A stretch of DNA of 64,000 nt from assembly GCA_037039685.1 (NCBI GenBank), contig JAWNGF010000010.1:1364001-1428000 (forward strand), read 5' to 3'. Below the pieces are notes generated by a model. It did not search any database. It was not told the DNA's origin and saw only the letters and a list, made by a program, of their open reading frames with translations. The stretch comes from Ceratobasidium sp. AG-K (lineage: Eukaryota; Basidiomycota; Agaricomycetes; Cantharellales; Ceratobasidiaceae). Within the stretch, counting starts at the first letter, position 1; each line of letters opens with the position of its first letter. The position numbers and the translations under genes are program-made. Of the stretch, positions 45,488-56,761 are shown piece by piece.

Positions 45488-47544
45488 TTGATGCAGAGGT
45501 TGTTCTACTTCTGGTGTGCCTTCTCTGCCTTTGGAACAAGATCTCCTTTCACTTGCCTGGAAGGTTTGGATCCTTCACCCTTGTCTTCTTTCTTTCCCTT
45601 GTTCTGTGGGTTGGTGAGTTTCTGAATTTCTTCGGCTTGGAGGGCAATGTCAATCCATCCTTCTAGGTTCCTTTGTGCAGTGGTTCTCTTGTCCCTGAGT
45701 TCTTCACGCATGAGTTCTGCTTTGATGAGTCTGCTCAGCCCCTGCCTGAAGCGCGCAATCAGGGCGGCATTGTTCCAATTGAGTTCTTGTGCAAGAAGTT
45801 GGAACTCAGAGACATATTCACCTATGGATTTGTTTTGATAGAGGCGCTGGATTCCTTGTTCTGCTTGAATTTTCTTGCTGGGGTTGCTCCATTGCTTCTC
45901 ATAGGCACTGTGGAATGCTTCCCAAGATTCTAGCCAGGGGTGGTTCTCATTGTTGTTGTACCAATTGAGAGCGGGTTGTGCCCAGTTTCCTGCTGCTTGC
46001 TCTGCCATATTCATCAGCGTGGCGACGATCCAACGTTCTTCTGTATCATATTGATTTGGGTTCAGACGGAAAAATGCTTTCATTCGTGCAAGGAATGTTT
46101 CAGCCGCCGTTCCTCTTGTTCCTTCAAATGCTTTGGGCATTTTGATGCGTGGGCCTGATCCATTCCCATTTCTGCCTTGTCCAGTTTGGATAATAAGAGT
46201 TCTTCCTTCATCCCTAATTTGATAACCTGATTGGCCTTGCACTTTGAATGAGGGAGATTGTCTTCCCTGAGGTGAGATATTCCTATGTGGGGGAGGTTCC
46301 CTAGGGTTTGGGATTTCTATGGAAGTGCATCTAGACTCCTTGCGTCAGTGATCTGATTCAACTTGGGCATCAGCCCCAATTTGTTCAAGAAGGTCAAACG
46401 TTTCTTGTCCTCCTGTTCGGATTTCCCTGAGTTGATTGGTTTGTTCTTGGAATCCTTCTGCAACTTCTTCATCAATCTGTCCTAGGGCAATTGTGATGTT
46501 CCTCATTCCTTTGACCATTCTTCCCATAGTTTCTTCCATTCTATCGATTTGTCCTACTTGGTTTTGTAGGTTCTGGGTGATCAATTGGTTTTGAGCCACT
46601 ACTTGTTGGTTGATCTGCTCAAAATTTTCTATCAATCGCTCAAATATTTGTTTGATCCTTTGTTGTGCACAATTGACATTTTGGAGACGTTCATAGAAGG
46701 TGTTGACGCCATCTTTGGTTCTTGAAGAAATGCGCTCAATGTGCTGCATCATGTTTGTGGTATTGGCCACCTGGATTTCCCATCGGCGTTCTAGGCCTTC
46801 GATTCTCAGGGCTTGAACTGCGTTTTCTTGTTGGTATTGGACCTGTAGTGTGTTGAAAATTCTTTCTAGGGTTTTGACCCTTCTTCCTTCAACGTTTTCT
46901 ACCAGTAATTCATTTCTCAGGCGTTCATCCTGAGAGATGGTTTCAACGCTTTGTTGGGATTCAAAGGTGGATGGTATGCTGGCTGCGCTATATGTCCTAG
47001 TGTTCACCGTCAATCCTGGCATTGACGCCAGTGTGGGTACCATAGGCCCTACTGGAGTTCCTGTTGTGGGAGGAAAAATGTTGTCAAAGTTTGGCATTTC
47101 TAGTGGCTGCCGCCTTCTGATTGTCAAGGTGTGTGCTTGTGCGGGGTTTGATGGCCCTGGAGTGGCGTTCCTAGGTGATGCTGGCATCCTAATGATGCAA
47201 TGTGCTCTGGGGCTAACTATGTCCCTCTGGCGGATTTGTGGCCCTGGTGGAGGAGGAGTGTTGATTGGCTGTTCAACAATTTGGATAGTTGGGGAAGTTG
47301 ACCCTTGTTTGTTTGAGGTAGATGCTTCTCCTTGAGTTCCCAAAATTTCGATAATATTTCCGATTCCTCCTGGGACGCTAGTAGGTGGAGGTCTTGATAC
47401 CTGGCTATTGCTTCTAAGCAGGGCCGTCCAATCTCCAGCTTGATCCCTTGCTCCCCTTGATGGGTTTGATTGTTGCTCAACTATTCGTGGCACGGGCTCA
47501 GTAGCCTGCCTGTTTGACGCTGTGCTCAAGGATCTTGTAAACAT
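45337..47544 (-). pseudogene. gag of element C
   Basis: Starts MFTRSLSTASNRQATE at 47544. A Pro-rich region, coiled-coil part (QYQQENAVQALRIEGLERR; FERLIENFEQINQQ), capsid core KMPKAFEGTRGTAAETFLA and zinc knuckle CIKCGEVGHAIANC near 45440-45490, ending TAG 45337-45339. In-frame TGA at about 46345 and TAG at about 45505 break the frame. Confidence 0.83.
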
Positions 47545-47604
47545 TGTTGAGAGGTCACGTGATCTTGTTTCTCATGGCTCAGCGGAAAAGAGCTTGCTTT
47601 GCAA

Positions 47605-48094
47605 TGTTGCAACCTGCTAAGTAGTAGAGTTAACGACTGCTAATTGCCTTGTTGACCATGAGCAATAAGTCTAAGTAGACTAAATTGCTAAGGGAAATCA
47701 CTAGCTTCTAAGTAGAAGTCCTAGCTCCAAAACCCAAGTGGCTGCTGTAGTGGCTAAGTAGCCAAGTGCCTCTGATCACACATTGCAGGGAGAGTTGACA
47801 AGGCAAAGCAAGCTTGGGGTGACCATGCTTGCAAGCCAGTATATATAGGCAAGGGGCAAGTGAGTCATACTAAGTACATGAGTCACAAGCCCAAGTCAGA
47901 GTCTGAGTCATAAAGGGGGCTGCTCAGGCCAGCCAATAGAACACAGCATGAGTCATATGACTCATGGTGACACATCATCCATACACCTCACTAAGCGAGG
48001 GAGAGGGCACATCTATACAGAAGGGGCGCTTAAGGCGCCAATACAAGCCATGAGTCCGCAGAAGGAGAGACAGAGGGCAGGACAGGTCATGACA
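47605..48094 (-). repeat. 5' LTR of element C, with promoter
   Basis: 490-bp LTR. In minus-strand orientation five TGASTCA motifs (47861, 47879, 47904, 47949, 47958) precede a TATA at about 47841-47847 and a predicted transcript start at 47814. Confidence 0.93.
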
Positions 48095-49772
48095 GGAAGC
48101 TTTTGATGCCCTGAAAGCAGAAATTAGCAAAGAACCCACACTACACCACCCTTATCCTGACAAGCCCTTTTTCCTGGAAACAGATGTGAGTGGAGTAGCA
48201 ATGGGGGCAATTCTGTCTCAAAGGCAAGACCATGGCTACCTACACCCTATAGTGTTCCTGCCAAAATCCTTCAACAAGGCCCAGCTCAACTACAACGTCC
48301 ATGACAAAGAACTTATGGCAATCATAGAATCATTGACACATTGGAGGCTATACCTTGAGGGAACAAAGGATCCTATCACTATCTACACTGATCACAGGAA
48401 CCTACAGTTCTGGAAGGAAGCAAGAACATTCAACCATTGACATGCAAGATGGCATCAACTACTAGCTTCCTACAACTTTGATATGATATACCGCCCTGGA
48501 ATCCTTTTGTCTAAACCAGACCTATTGTCAAGACAATCTGACCATGAGGATATCCCCACACCTGAACAAGTCATGATATCTGCCAAAAAATTTAAAGGAT
48601 TTATGGGACAGATGGACATGGACATGATAGCGACTATCAAGGAAGCACAGGAAACTGATGAAAGGCGAGCAAAAATCAAAGAAATCTGCAAATCAAGGGA
48701 AATGTTACCAAGAACCCTGCAACACAGTGCAAAGGATTACGACTTCAAGGAGGGACTAATATGATTCAAAGGGAGGATTTAAGTTCCAGAAGACAAGGAA
48801 GCCAGACTGACCATCATGCGGGTACACCACAACTCAAAGATTGCGGGTCATCAAGGACAGGCTAGGATGCTGGAGCTAACATCAAGAAGATACTTCTGGC
48901 CAGGAATGAAGCAAAGCATAAACAGATATGTGGAATCCTGCGAGACTTGCCAATGAACAAGGGGATCAAAATCAATAGTTCCAAGCCACTTGAAGTTCCA
49001 AGAGGGCCCTGGGAAGATATAGCATTCGACTTTGTAGTGAAATTACCAAAGTCCAAAGGGTTGGACAGCATCATGGTGGTAGTGGACCAATTATCAAGAA
49101 TGGCACACATCATACCCTGCAAGGAATCTCACAGGGCAAGCAATGTTGCAAACCTCTTTGTCACAAATGTTTGGAAGCTACACAGTTTCCCAAAAAGCAC
49201 AATCTTGGACTGGGGGACTACTTTCAATTCAAAACTAATGAGAGCCATTTACAAGAGAATTGGAACTAGCCCAAGTTTCAGCACTGCCTACCACCCCCAG
49301 ACAGATGGGATAACGGAAAGAATCAACCAATGGACGGAAGGCTGGCTATGGTCCTTTGTCAACTACAGGCAGGCCAATTGGGCGGACTTGTTACCGATTG
49401 CAGAATTTAGTTATAATCTGCAGAAGCACCGTGTAACAGGTAATTCCCCTTTTGCTATTGTCTACGGCAGGGAACCACTGTGGAACATCTCATCAGAAGA
49501 GGCAACGGTCCCTGAAGCAAACAAAACTACGGAAAAATGGCGTAACATTCACAACAAAGTGATTGCATCAATGGAAAGTCAAAGGCTCCCAGAAGAAAGG
49601 CCAAAAAACAAGTACTGAGAAGGAGAACTAGTATGGCTGTTGGGAAAAAACATACAAACAAAGAGACCCTCAAAGAAGCTGGATAACAAAAAGCATGGGC
49701 CATTTGTTGTGAAGCAAAAAATAGGATCACATGCTTATGAACTCATTTTGCCAACAACAATGAGGGTACACC

Positions 49773-50187
49773 TGTCATGAGCTGACTAAGCTCAGACATT
49801 TTATTCTGATTTTATATTCTTTTTTTCCGAACACTTTCCTTTTTTGGTACAAATGTCCTCTGGCACTTAACTTGTATCATGTGATGTATATGTCTTTTCA
49901 TTTGATATTGGTGTTGCTTCCAGAACTTCCAGAATGTTGAGTCATATCTCTTCTCTTGCTTATTGTTGGTTGTACTTGGCTTTCTCACACTGATAGATGA
50001 TGATGTGGCACTGATCCCTCAGGTATATAAACACAGAGGTCAAGCTGGTTAACAACAAGGCTTGACCTCCTCTCCACTAGGACTTGCTTCAATCAAATGC
50101 TCTTACTATCACTATTCCTTGGGTTCTAAGACTTCTTACAGTCAAACCCCTTAACCTTTATACACCTAATTGATCCAAGTCAGGACA
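49773..50187 (+). repeat. 5' LTR of element E
   Basis: 415 bp. One TGAGTCA at 49938, TATA at 50024, predicted transcript start at 50057. The LTRs of E differ from each other more than those of D do. Confidence 0.93.
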
Positions 50188-50647
50188 TTAGGTCAAGCCT
50201 TTATAAGCATCAGCCTTAAGCTCCTGCTTTTCCACCAAGTAGATAGAACGTACACAGGAAAACAGGCATAGTACAACAGACAAAGAGCTATACTTGATAT
50301 AGACCAGTAGTCCCATGTTGCTATATGCTAGCAGTGAACCCAATCATCATCCTCTTTTGGGTCATAGGGGCTTTAGTCAGCTAAATACACCCTTACTCTG
50401 TTATACACCGTCGCTATCACACCCGCCCAAGGCTGTTGATAACTGATAAGATCAGATAAGGAGTATATAAAGCAAAAGCTTAGCGTCTAGCACCCTTCAC
50501 GTCCAAATCAACATCTTGAGGAAGCCAGATCCTCTCAAGCAAAACTGGAAAGTGGTTGGAGCACCACCCAAGTTAACACTCATATCCATCAAAAACCCCA
50601 CCAACTTGTTGTTTCCATCAGTACGCACTAAAAAAGGATTAATTAGT

Positions 50648-51283
50648 AACTGACTAATTAACCTTAAAAGTGTTCCTGCATTCTTTGGCCTCTGCAAAGT
50701 AGTCTTTAGACTAAAAGACTTCATACTTGATCTAGACACCAAAGTCAACAAGTTAAACAGTCAAATTGAAGTACTAGAAGAAGATCAGGTTGAACAAGCA
50801 GAGGAACTAAGAGTTGAGCATACAAGAAACGACAAAAACTACAATCAATTCAAAGCCAACTACCAAGCACTTCACTCAAGGCTTGGGTTCATCAAAATCA
50901 GCATCAAGAACATGAACAAGCAACAAGCCGGTCAAGGTTGTGTCCAAAGCATAAACCTTGCTGAAACCAACATCAAAGTCAAGCGCCTACAAGAACAAAT
51001 CCGTGTCCTGATTGAAAACTGCAACCAACTTATTAAAATCCCAGAAAAACATACTCAAAAGGTCAAAAACCTCATCAACAACAATAAATGTCAGTGGCAC
51101 ACCATTGAGACCCTTAAGGACAAAATCAAAAGCAGATACTGCCCCCTTGCAACAGAAGTGTGTATTCCTATTAACCAGGATTACCACCTTCTAAATCACC
51201 TTGATACCATTGCACCCAACCCTTTTCAGTGGGACCAAGACCTTGACTCACACAGGAACAACATAGGGAACAGCTTAGACTAG
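50648..51283 (+). pseudogene. pre-gag coiled-coil ORF of element E (function unknown)
   Basis: Open frame from after a TGA (about 50645) to 51283, with first Met at 50912. Residues are strongly heptad-like and charged (LDTKVNKLNSQIEVLEEDQ; VKRLQEQIRVLIENCNQL). It ends IAPNPFQWDQDLDSH before the stop. It is separate from gag (51550), with about 260 bp between. No Met near the start of the open frame suggests a lost start or decay. A structural role, possibly an N-terminal Gag segment, is a guess. Confidence 0.5.
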
Positions 51284-51549
51284 AGTCCCTATCACTCTTT
51301 ATTGAAGACGTTTGTTGTAACTATATATACAAACAATACAACCAACTAGGAGTAATAAATGCGTTGTTCTTGGAAGACAAAAATCTTGAATTGGTATTTT
51401 TGAGGAGTCTGCGTTTCATCAAAGATAGGAGGGTTTGAAGAAGGATTTCCAATACTTTGTATGGTCTAGGATCCCAATAAATTTGCTTGTTTCCCTGCTC
51501 CAACATGTCCAGAGCCCCATGACTAAGCCAAGGGGGATTCACCCAGATT

Positions 51550-52857
51550 TTGGCAACATCCGGACCTGATGTAGTTGCACATGCAATCTATGCTTTAATA
51601 GACAAAGTGCAAAAGATTAATGGTCACATCAAGGCCTTGAATGGCATCACCTCTACCCTAGAACAGGGAATCAACAATAATGTTGCAGACATCATTGCAA
51701 TCCAAAATCAAACTGCACAAATTACACCCCTTCACCAATTAATGAATGCAGTGTCTCAGTCACTTGCAAACTTGGGGGCAACACCCTCCACTACCGCATC
51801 AACAACCACTCCAGGATACAAACTCAAAATGCACCCTCCAGAAGAGTTCTCTGGGGATGTGGACAAATTTGATGAGTTTAAATCGCAATGCACCTTATAT
51901 ATAAACCATACATCCCCACAAGCAACCATGGAGCTGAAAATCACCCATATTATGGGATACTGCAAAGGACCTGCCTACGTATGGATGCAACCAGGAATTG
52001 ATGCGGACACAACACAAAGGGGAGCAACAAATTGGCTACACGACATAGATGAATTCTGGAATGAAATGCAAGCCAGGTTTGGTGATGTTCACAAGATTGA
52101 CCGCTTCAGACAACTATACAAAAAGTTGATCCACAAGAACCCAGTCCAAGAATATCTAAGAGACTTCATTACCTATTTGTTGGTACTCGGGTACACTGAC
52201 CAAGTACTTTGTGATGACTTCTACAATGGTCTCAAAGACAAAATCAAGATGGCCATGGTATCACAAAACTTTAAACCCCATGAAACAACAAGAACCTTCA
52301 ATCAGGTTTGAGAAAGGGCCTTAGAGATCAATTCCACAATGAACACTATCAATGCACCCAAGAAAACCCAAAACCTGCAAACTAGCAGTTCAAAACAAGC
52401 CACGCCTAGGGCCTCTACCAGCAACCCAAACACCGCAGTAGGACAAAGGTTCAATGTAAATGACTGCATCTTTATGTCAAAACCTACAGGGGGAGTACAA
52501 TAAAGCAAAATCTCAAGTATCACAAGAAACGCCAAGGGTTGCCCAGTTCCACAAATTTCCTGGGATGATGGAACTAAAGGAAACGTCCCATTTGGAGCAA
52601 TTCAAAAGGACACAAGAACCATCACTTTCAATACTCCTACTGTCCAAACACCCCAACCTTCCATTCCTACCAAGGACCCCAATGCAATGGATCCTGATGG
52701 AAAAGGAAAAGGACCAATGATTTGCTTCACATGCGGTGGCAAGGGACACTCAGCAAGGGTCTGTCCTTCCAAGAACGTAGCATCTGGTTTTGAAGCTCAG
52801 ATTGAAGAAATCTCTTCAGATATTGAGTTGGGAAAAGACATCACCAAGGCTTATTAA
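51550..52857 (+). pseudogene. gag of element E
   Basis: Begins near MATSGPDVVAHAIYALIDKV. Capsid region: KMHPPEEFSGDVDKFDEF, MQARFGDVHKIDRFRQLYK, QEYLRDFITYLLVLGYTD. A TGA after TRTFNQV (52309-52311) and further stops near 52501 interrupt. The zinc knuckle CFTCGGKGHSARVC is at about 52727-52770, ending TAA near 52857. Confidence 0.8.
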
Positions 52858-52892
52858 GGAGCCAAGTACTTGGTGATATATTAGATAGTAAC

Positions 52893-55800
52893 ATGGGTGA
52901 ACTTGAAATCATGTCAATATCAAATGAAAACCAATTACACATTGATTTCACCGCTCATCCGCCAGCCATGGCTCCTAATTCTAAGTCAGTCAACAAGTCA
53001 AAGAAATTTTCTGGGCAAGCACTCCTAGATTGCGGTGCAACATCCTGCTTCATCAACCTTTCCCTAGCAAAAGAAGCAAACCTTCCCCTCTTTCAACATG
53101 AAAAACCAAAAACCTTATGAGTTATAGCTGGACAAGAAGTTTTGTCTGGAAAAGTCACCCACTATACTGAATTTAAACTTAATATGGGCACACATTCCAG
53201 CAAAATAGAATGTCATGTCACAAACATTGGAAGACACCCTATAGTACTTGGGATGTCATGGCTCAAAAAACGTAATCCTCAAATTAATTGGAAAAATAAG
53301 ACAATTGCATACACAAGCGATTTCTGTTCAAAGAACTGCCTTGAAGTCCTGTCTACACTTCAAATTGCAGCCAAAACCACTTTACCAGAAGAATACAAGG
53401 ATTTTGCAGATGTATTTGACGAGTCCAGATTGGAAGAACTCCCACCTCACAGACCAACTGACATTACACTTGACCTCCTACCAGAAGCCAAATTAAAGCA
53501 TGGCCCTATCTACAAAACATCCCCAGCTGAAGACAAAGAAATGAAGAAAGTACTAGAAACCCTCATCCAAAGGGGACACATTCAAATTTCCAAATCTCCT
53601 TTGGCATTGCCAGTTCTGTTTGTAAAAAAACCCCATCCAGAAGATCTGAACAACCCAGAGTTACGCTTTTGCATCTACTATAGATATGTAAATTTGCTGT
53701 GCAAATTCAATGTAAGCAGAATCCCTCTACTGGATCAATGGTTAAGGGCCTTGGAAGGGTTTGTCATTGGTACCACTCTGGACTTGGCACAGGGATTTCA
53801 TCAAACCCAAATAGCGGCAGGACACAAATGGAAAACAGCCTTCAAAACTCAGTATGGCATGTACAAATGGAAAGTCATGCCCTTTGGTCTCAAGAACGCC
53901 CCATCAAGCTTCCAGTCCCTAATGAACTTCATATTCAGGGATATTATGGGGGTTTTTGTACTTGGATACATTGATGATATCCTCATTTTTTCCAAACGAG
54001 TCAAAGATCATCCAGAACACATCAAAGAGGTGCTAAAAAGACTAAGGGAACACAAGTTGATTGCAAAACTGAGGAAGTGCAAGTTCCATCAAACCAAACT
54101 GGATTGGGTAGGACTGGTTATTTCAAATAAAGGGATCAAAACGGACCAGGAAAAGGTCACAGCAGCTATGAATTGGAAACCACCCAAGAATGTCAAACAA
54201 GTCCAAGAGTTCCAAGGATTTGTCAATTTCTATCAAAGATTCATCCAAGACTTTGCTGGCAAAGCTAGACCCCTGTACAACCTACTCAAAAAGGATCAAA
54301 AGTGGCAATGGACAAGCAAAGAACAGGATGCCATGAACGCACTAAAAGAAGCTCTTAAGGTTGCACCCATAATGATGCAACCCAATCAAAATAAGGAGTT
54401 TTTCCTCATAACAGATGTGTCAGGATTCGCCACAGGAGCAGTTTTATCTCAAAAAGATGAAGAAAGGAAATTACACCCAGTAGCCTTCCTCTCTAAATCA
54501 CTAAATCTGGCTGAACAAAACTATGACATTTTCAATAAAGAACTATTGGCAATTATTAGGGCCTTCAAGGAATGGCGGCACTTACTTCAAGGCACAGAAA
54601 AAGCTGTTCAAGTCATAACAGATCACAAGAATTTGGAATACTTCTCCTCATCCAAACAACTGAACCAATGCAAAATCTGTTGGATGAACTTCCTAGTAGA
54701 CTTCAACTTCCAAATCATATACAGGCCAGGAAACCAGAACAAAAAAGCAGATATTCTCTCAAGGCAATACAATCTAGAACCTTTGGGGGGGGTAGAGAAC
54801 CAGGTTCTCCTTAAACCAGACATTTTTATTTTGGCTATCACCCCTGACCAAGAGATCAACAACCTAATCAGAGAAGCAATCCTTGAAGACCCCAGATTAG
54901 ACAAAGCTCATAGCAAGCTAAGAAACAGCAAAAAAGTCCAAGACTGGGAATACAAAGAAGGACTCCTAATGTTCAAAGGAAGGATCTTTGTCCCCAAAGA
55001 TGAAACTGTCAGAAATCTGATATTGGAGTTGCGCCATGACAATGTCACAGCTGGTCACCCTGGACAAGCAAGAACATTGGAATTAGTCTCAAGAACTTAC
55101 TACTGGCCAACCATGAAGAAATTTGTCAACTCTTATGTGTCACACTGCAAAATATGCATTCAAGTTAAACCGTTGAACCACCTCCCCATGGGACTACTGC
55201 ATCCCTTACATATTCCTGAGAGACCTTGGGAGGAGATCTCCTATGACATGATTATAGGGCTCCCAGAGTCAGAAGGATATGATGCAATCTTGACAGTTGT
55301 AGATTGGTTCTCCAAGATGGCACACTATCTCCCTTGCAAATCAACAGCCACAGCAGTTGACATAGCCAATATCTTTGTTGCAAACATTTGGAAACTTCAC
55401 AGCACCCCAAAAGCAACAGTCTCAGACAGAGGATCCACTTTCAATTCAAAATTCATCTGGCATCTGTACAAACGGTTGGATGTAAAACCCACCTTCAGCA
55501 CAGCCTACCATCCAAGAACAGATGGACAGTCAGAACAGGCAAACCAGGTTGTTGAAATCTTTATCAGGGCTTTTGTCAACCATAGGCAAAACAATTGGGT
55601 GGCCCTACTCCCTATGGCAGAATTTGCTTACAACAATGGAATCCAAGCATCCACTGGCAAAACCCCCTTCCAGATCTGCCAAGGTTTCAACCCTAGAATG
55701 AACATTGGGGAAGAATCAGACTATACTGTTCCTGAAGCTGATGCCCATGCGGAATTCCTGTTGAAAGGATACAATGAAGTCAAAGCAGCTCTTATTCTAG

Positions 55801-56290
55801 CAAACCAGTCCTACAAATACTACTTTGATAAAGGAGCCAAAGACCAGAAGAGATAAACCCTGGAGATAAAGTCTGGCTTAATCATCAAAACATATGCACA
55901 GACAGACCTTCAGTAAAACTCTCCCACAAAGTTTTAGGCCCTTACAAAGTACTGGAAAAAGTAGGGACTCACGCCTTTAGACTGGAACTACCAAAATCAA
56001 TGAAGATTCATCCTGTCTTCCATGTCGTGCTGCTTAAAAAATTCCACCCTGATCCCCATGGTTGTGAACCCGTTCAACCACCCCCTATTGTCACACAACA
56101 AGGAGAAGAAGAGTGGGAAGTGGAAGAGATCCTTAATTCCAAGAAAATTGGTTGTCAACTTCACTACTATGTTAAGTGGAAAGGATACTCTCATGCAGAT
56201 AATTCTTGGCAATCAAAGGAAGACCTCAAGAATGCTCCTGAGCTAGTTAATAAATTCCACAAACTTCATCCTAATGCGCCAGGCCCTTAG
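52893..56290 (+). pseudogene. pol of element E: PR-RT-RNaseH-IN-chromodomain
   Basis: Protease QALLDCGATSCFINL (DCGA instead of DSGA/DTGA); TGA at 53118-53120, then an open frame of 904 codons to 55856. [35 protein letters not shown], intact YIDDILIFS. RNase H ITDVSGFATGAVLSQ. Integrase zinc region RHDNVTAGHPGQAR...CKIC and core (STAYHPRTDGQSEQANQ). A 1-nt shift at about 55850 precedes GDKVWLNH and KLSHKVLGPYKVLEKVG, then chromodomain EEWEVEEILNSK...YYVKWKGYSHADNSW. It is the least interrupted pol here. Confidence 0.88.
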
Positions 56291-56300
56291 GAGGGGGTAA

Positions 56301-56715
56301 TGTCATGAGCTGACTAAGCTCAGACATTTTATTCTGATTTTATATCTTTTTTTCCGAACACTTTCCTTTTTTGGTACAAATGTCCTCTGGCGCTTAACTT
56401 GTATCATGTGATGTATATGTCTTTTCATTTGATATTGGTGTTGCTTCCTGAACTTCCAGAATGTTGAGTCATATCTCTTATCTTGCTTATTGGTGGTTGT
56501 ACTTGGCTTTCTCACACTGATAGATGATGACATGGCACTGATCCCTCATGTATATAAACACAGAGGTCAAGCCGGTTAATGACAAGGCTTGACCTCCTCT
56601 CCACTAGGACTTGCTCAATCAAATCTGCTTGACCATCACTACTCCTTGGGTTCTAAGACTTGTCTAAGTTGAACCCCTTAACCTTTTATACACCTAATTG
56701 ACCCAAGTTGGGACA
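56301..56715 (+). repeat. 3' LTR of element E
   Basis: 415 bp, followed at 56716 by gccaccaagaagaagcttac, the end of a D-family LTR. Confidence 0.93.
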
Positions 56716-56761
56716 GCCACCAAGAAGAAGCTTACAACATTACAAAACAAGCTTAACAATC

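Larger units (their letters stand above)
40123..48094 (-). mobile_element. Element C: 7,972-bp Ty3/gypsy chromovirus, B family
   Basis: 490-bp LTRs at 40123-40612 and 47605-48094, TSD GGAAG at 40118-40122 and 48095-48099, minus strand, in the pol of A. Primer-binding site gagcttgctttgcaa at 47590-47604 (plus strand) pairs with the transcript start region at 47803-47814. The two LTRs differ at about 15 sites, roughly two-thirds being CG against CA/TG. Confidence 0.95.
21038..49772 (+). mobile_element. Element A: decayed Ty3/gypsy chromovirus, D family, host of B and C
   Basis: Plus-strand element in three pieces: 21038-22457, 38133-40122 and 48095-49772, separated by elements B and C, each with a matching TSD. 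The left piece starts with a truncated D-type LTR (TGTTGTGAGCC, 21038 to about 21410) fused to gag codon 3 or so, so the LTR 3' end and primer-binding site are lost. The right piece stops at 49772 inside the sequence for the post-integrase region, where the LTR of E begins. No 3' LTR remains. Numerous stops and an RT deletion show it is dead. Confidence 0.88.
39063..49772 (+). pseudogene. pol of element A (split by element C, RT deletion)
   Basis: Protease region IPTLINSGASKNFMDISW (Asp of DSG changed to Asn), then the N-terminal half of RT to VMPFGL near 40021. There the sequence jumps to the equivalent of RFVPN, removing the RT active site and thumb. After C (40123-48094) it resumes with RNase H (FLETDVSGVAMGAILSQRQ), integrase zinc region (HHNSKIAGHQGQAR) and core (STAYHPQTDGITERINQW), ending at 49772. 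Stops: TGA near 39309 (F has CAA, D has CGT) and TAA near 39358. The N in place of the protease Asp is also seen in F. Confidence 0.8.
49773..56715 (+). mobile_element. Element E: 6,943-bp Ty3/gypsy chromovirus, distinct family
   Basis: 415-bp LTRs at 49773-50187 and 56301-56715 (TGTCATGAGC...AAGTYRGGACA). Flanks do not match (acacc left, gccac right): the left flank is the pol of A and the right flank is the last 24 bp of an LTR of F. Pre-gag ORF, gag, one long pol frame, chromodomain. It shares no close nucleotide similarity with the A/D/F or B/C families. Primer-binding site ttaggtcaagcct at 50188 pairs with AAGGCTTGACCT at 50057-50068, 33 nt after TATA at 50024. Confidence 0.93.

Noticed and set aside
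49773..56715. E as a simple insertion into A
   Set aside because: The right flank is an LTR end of another element rather than the continuation of A, and the 5-bp flanks differ.
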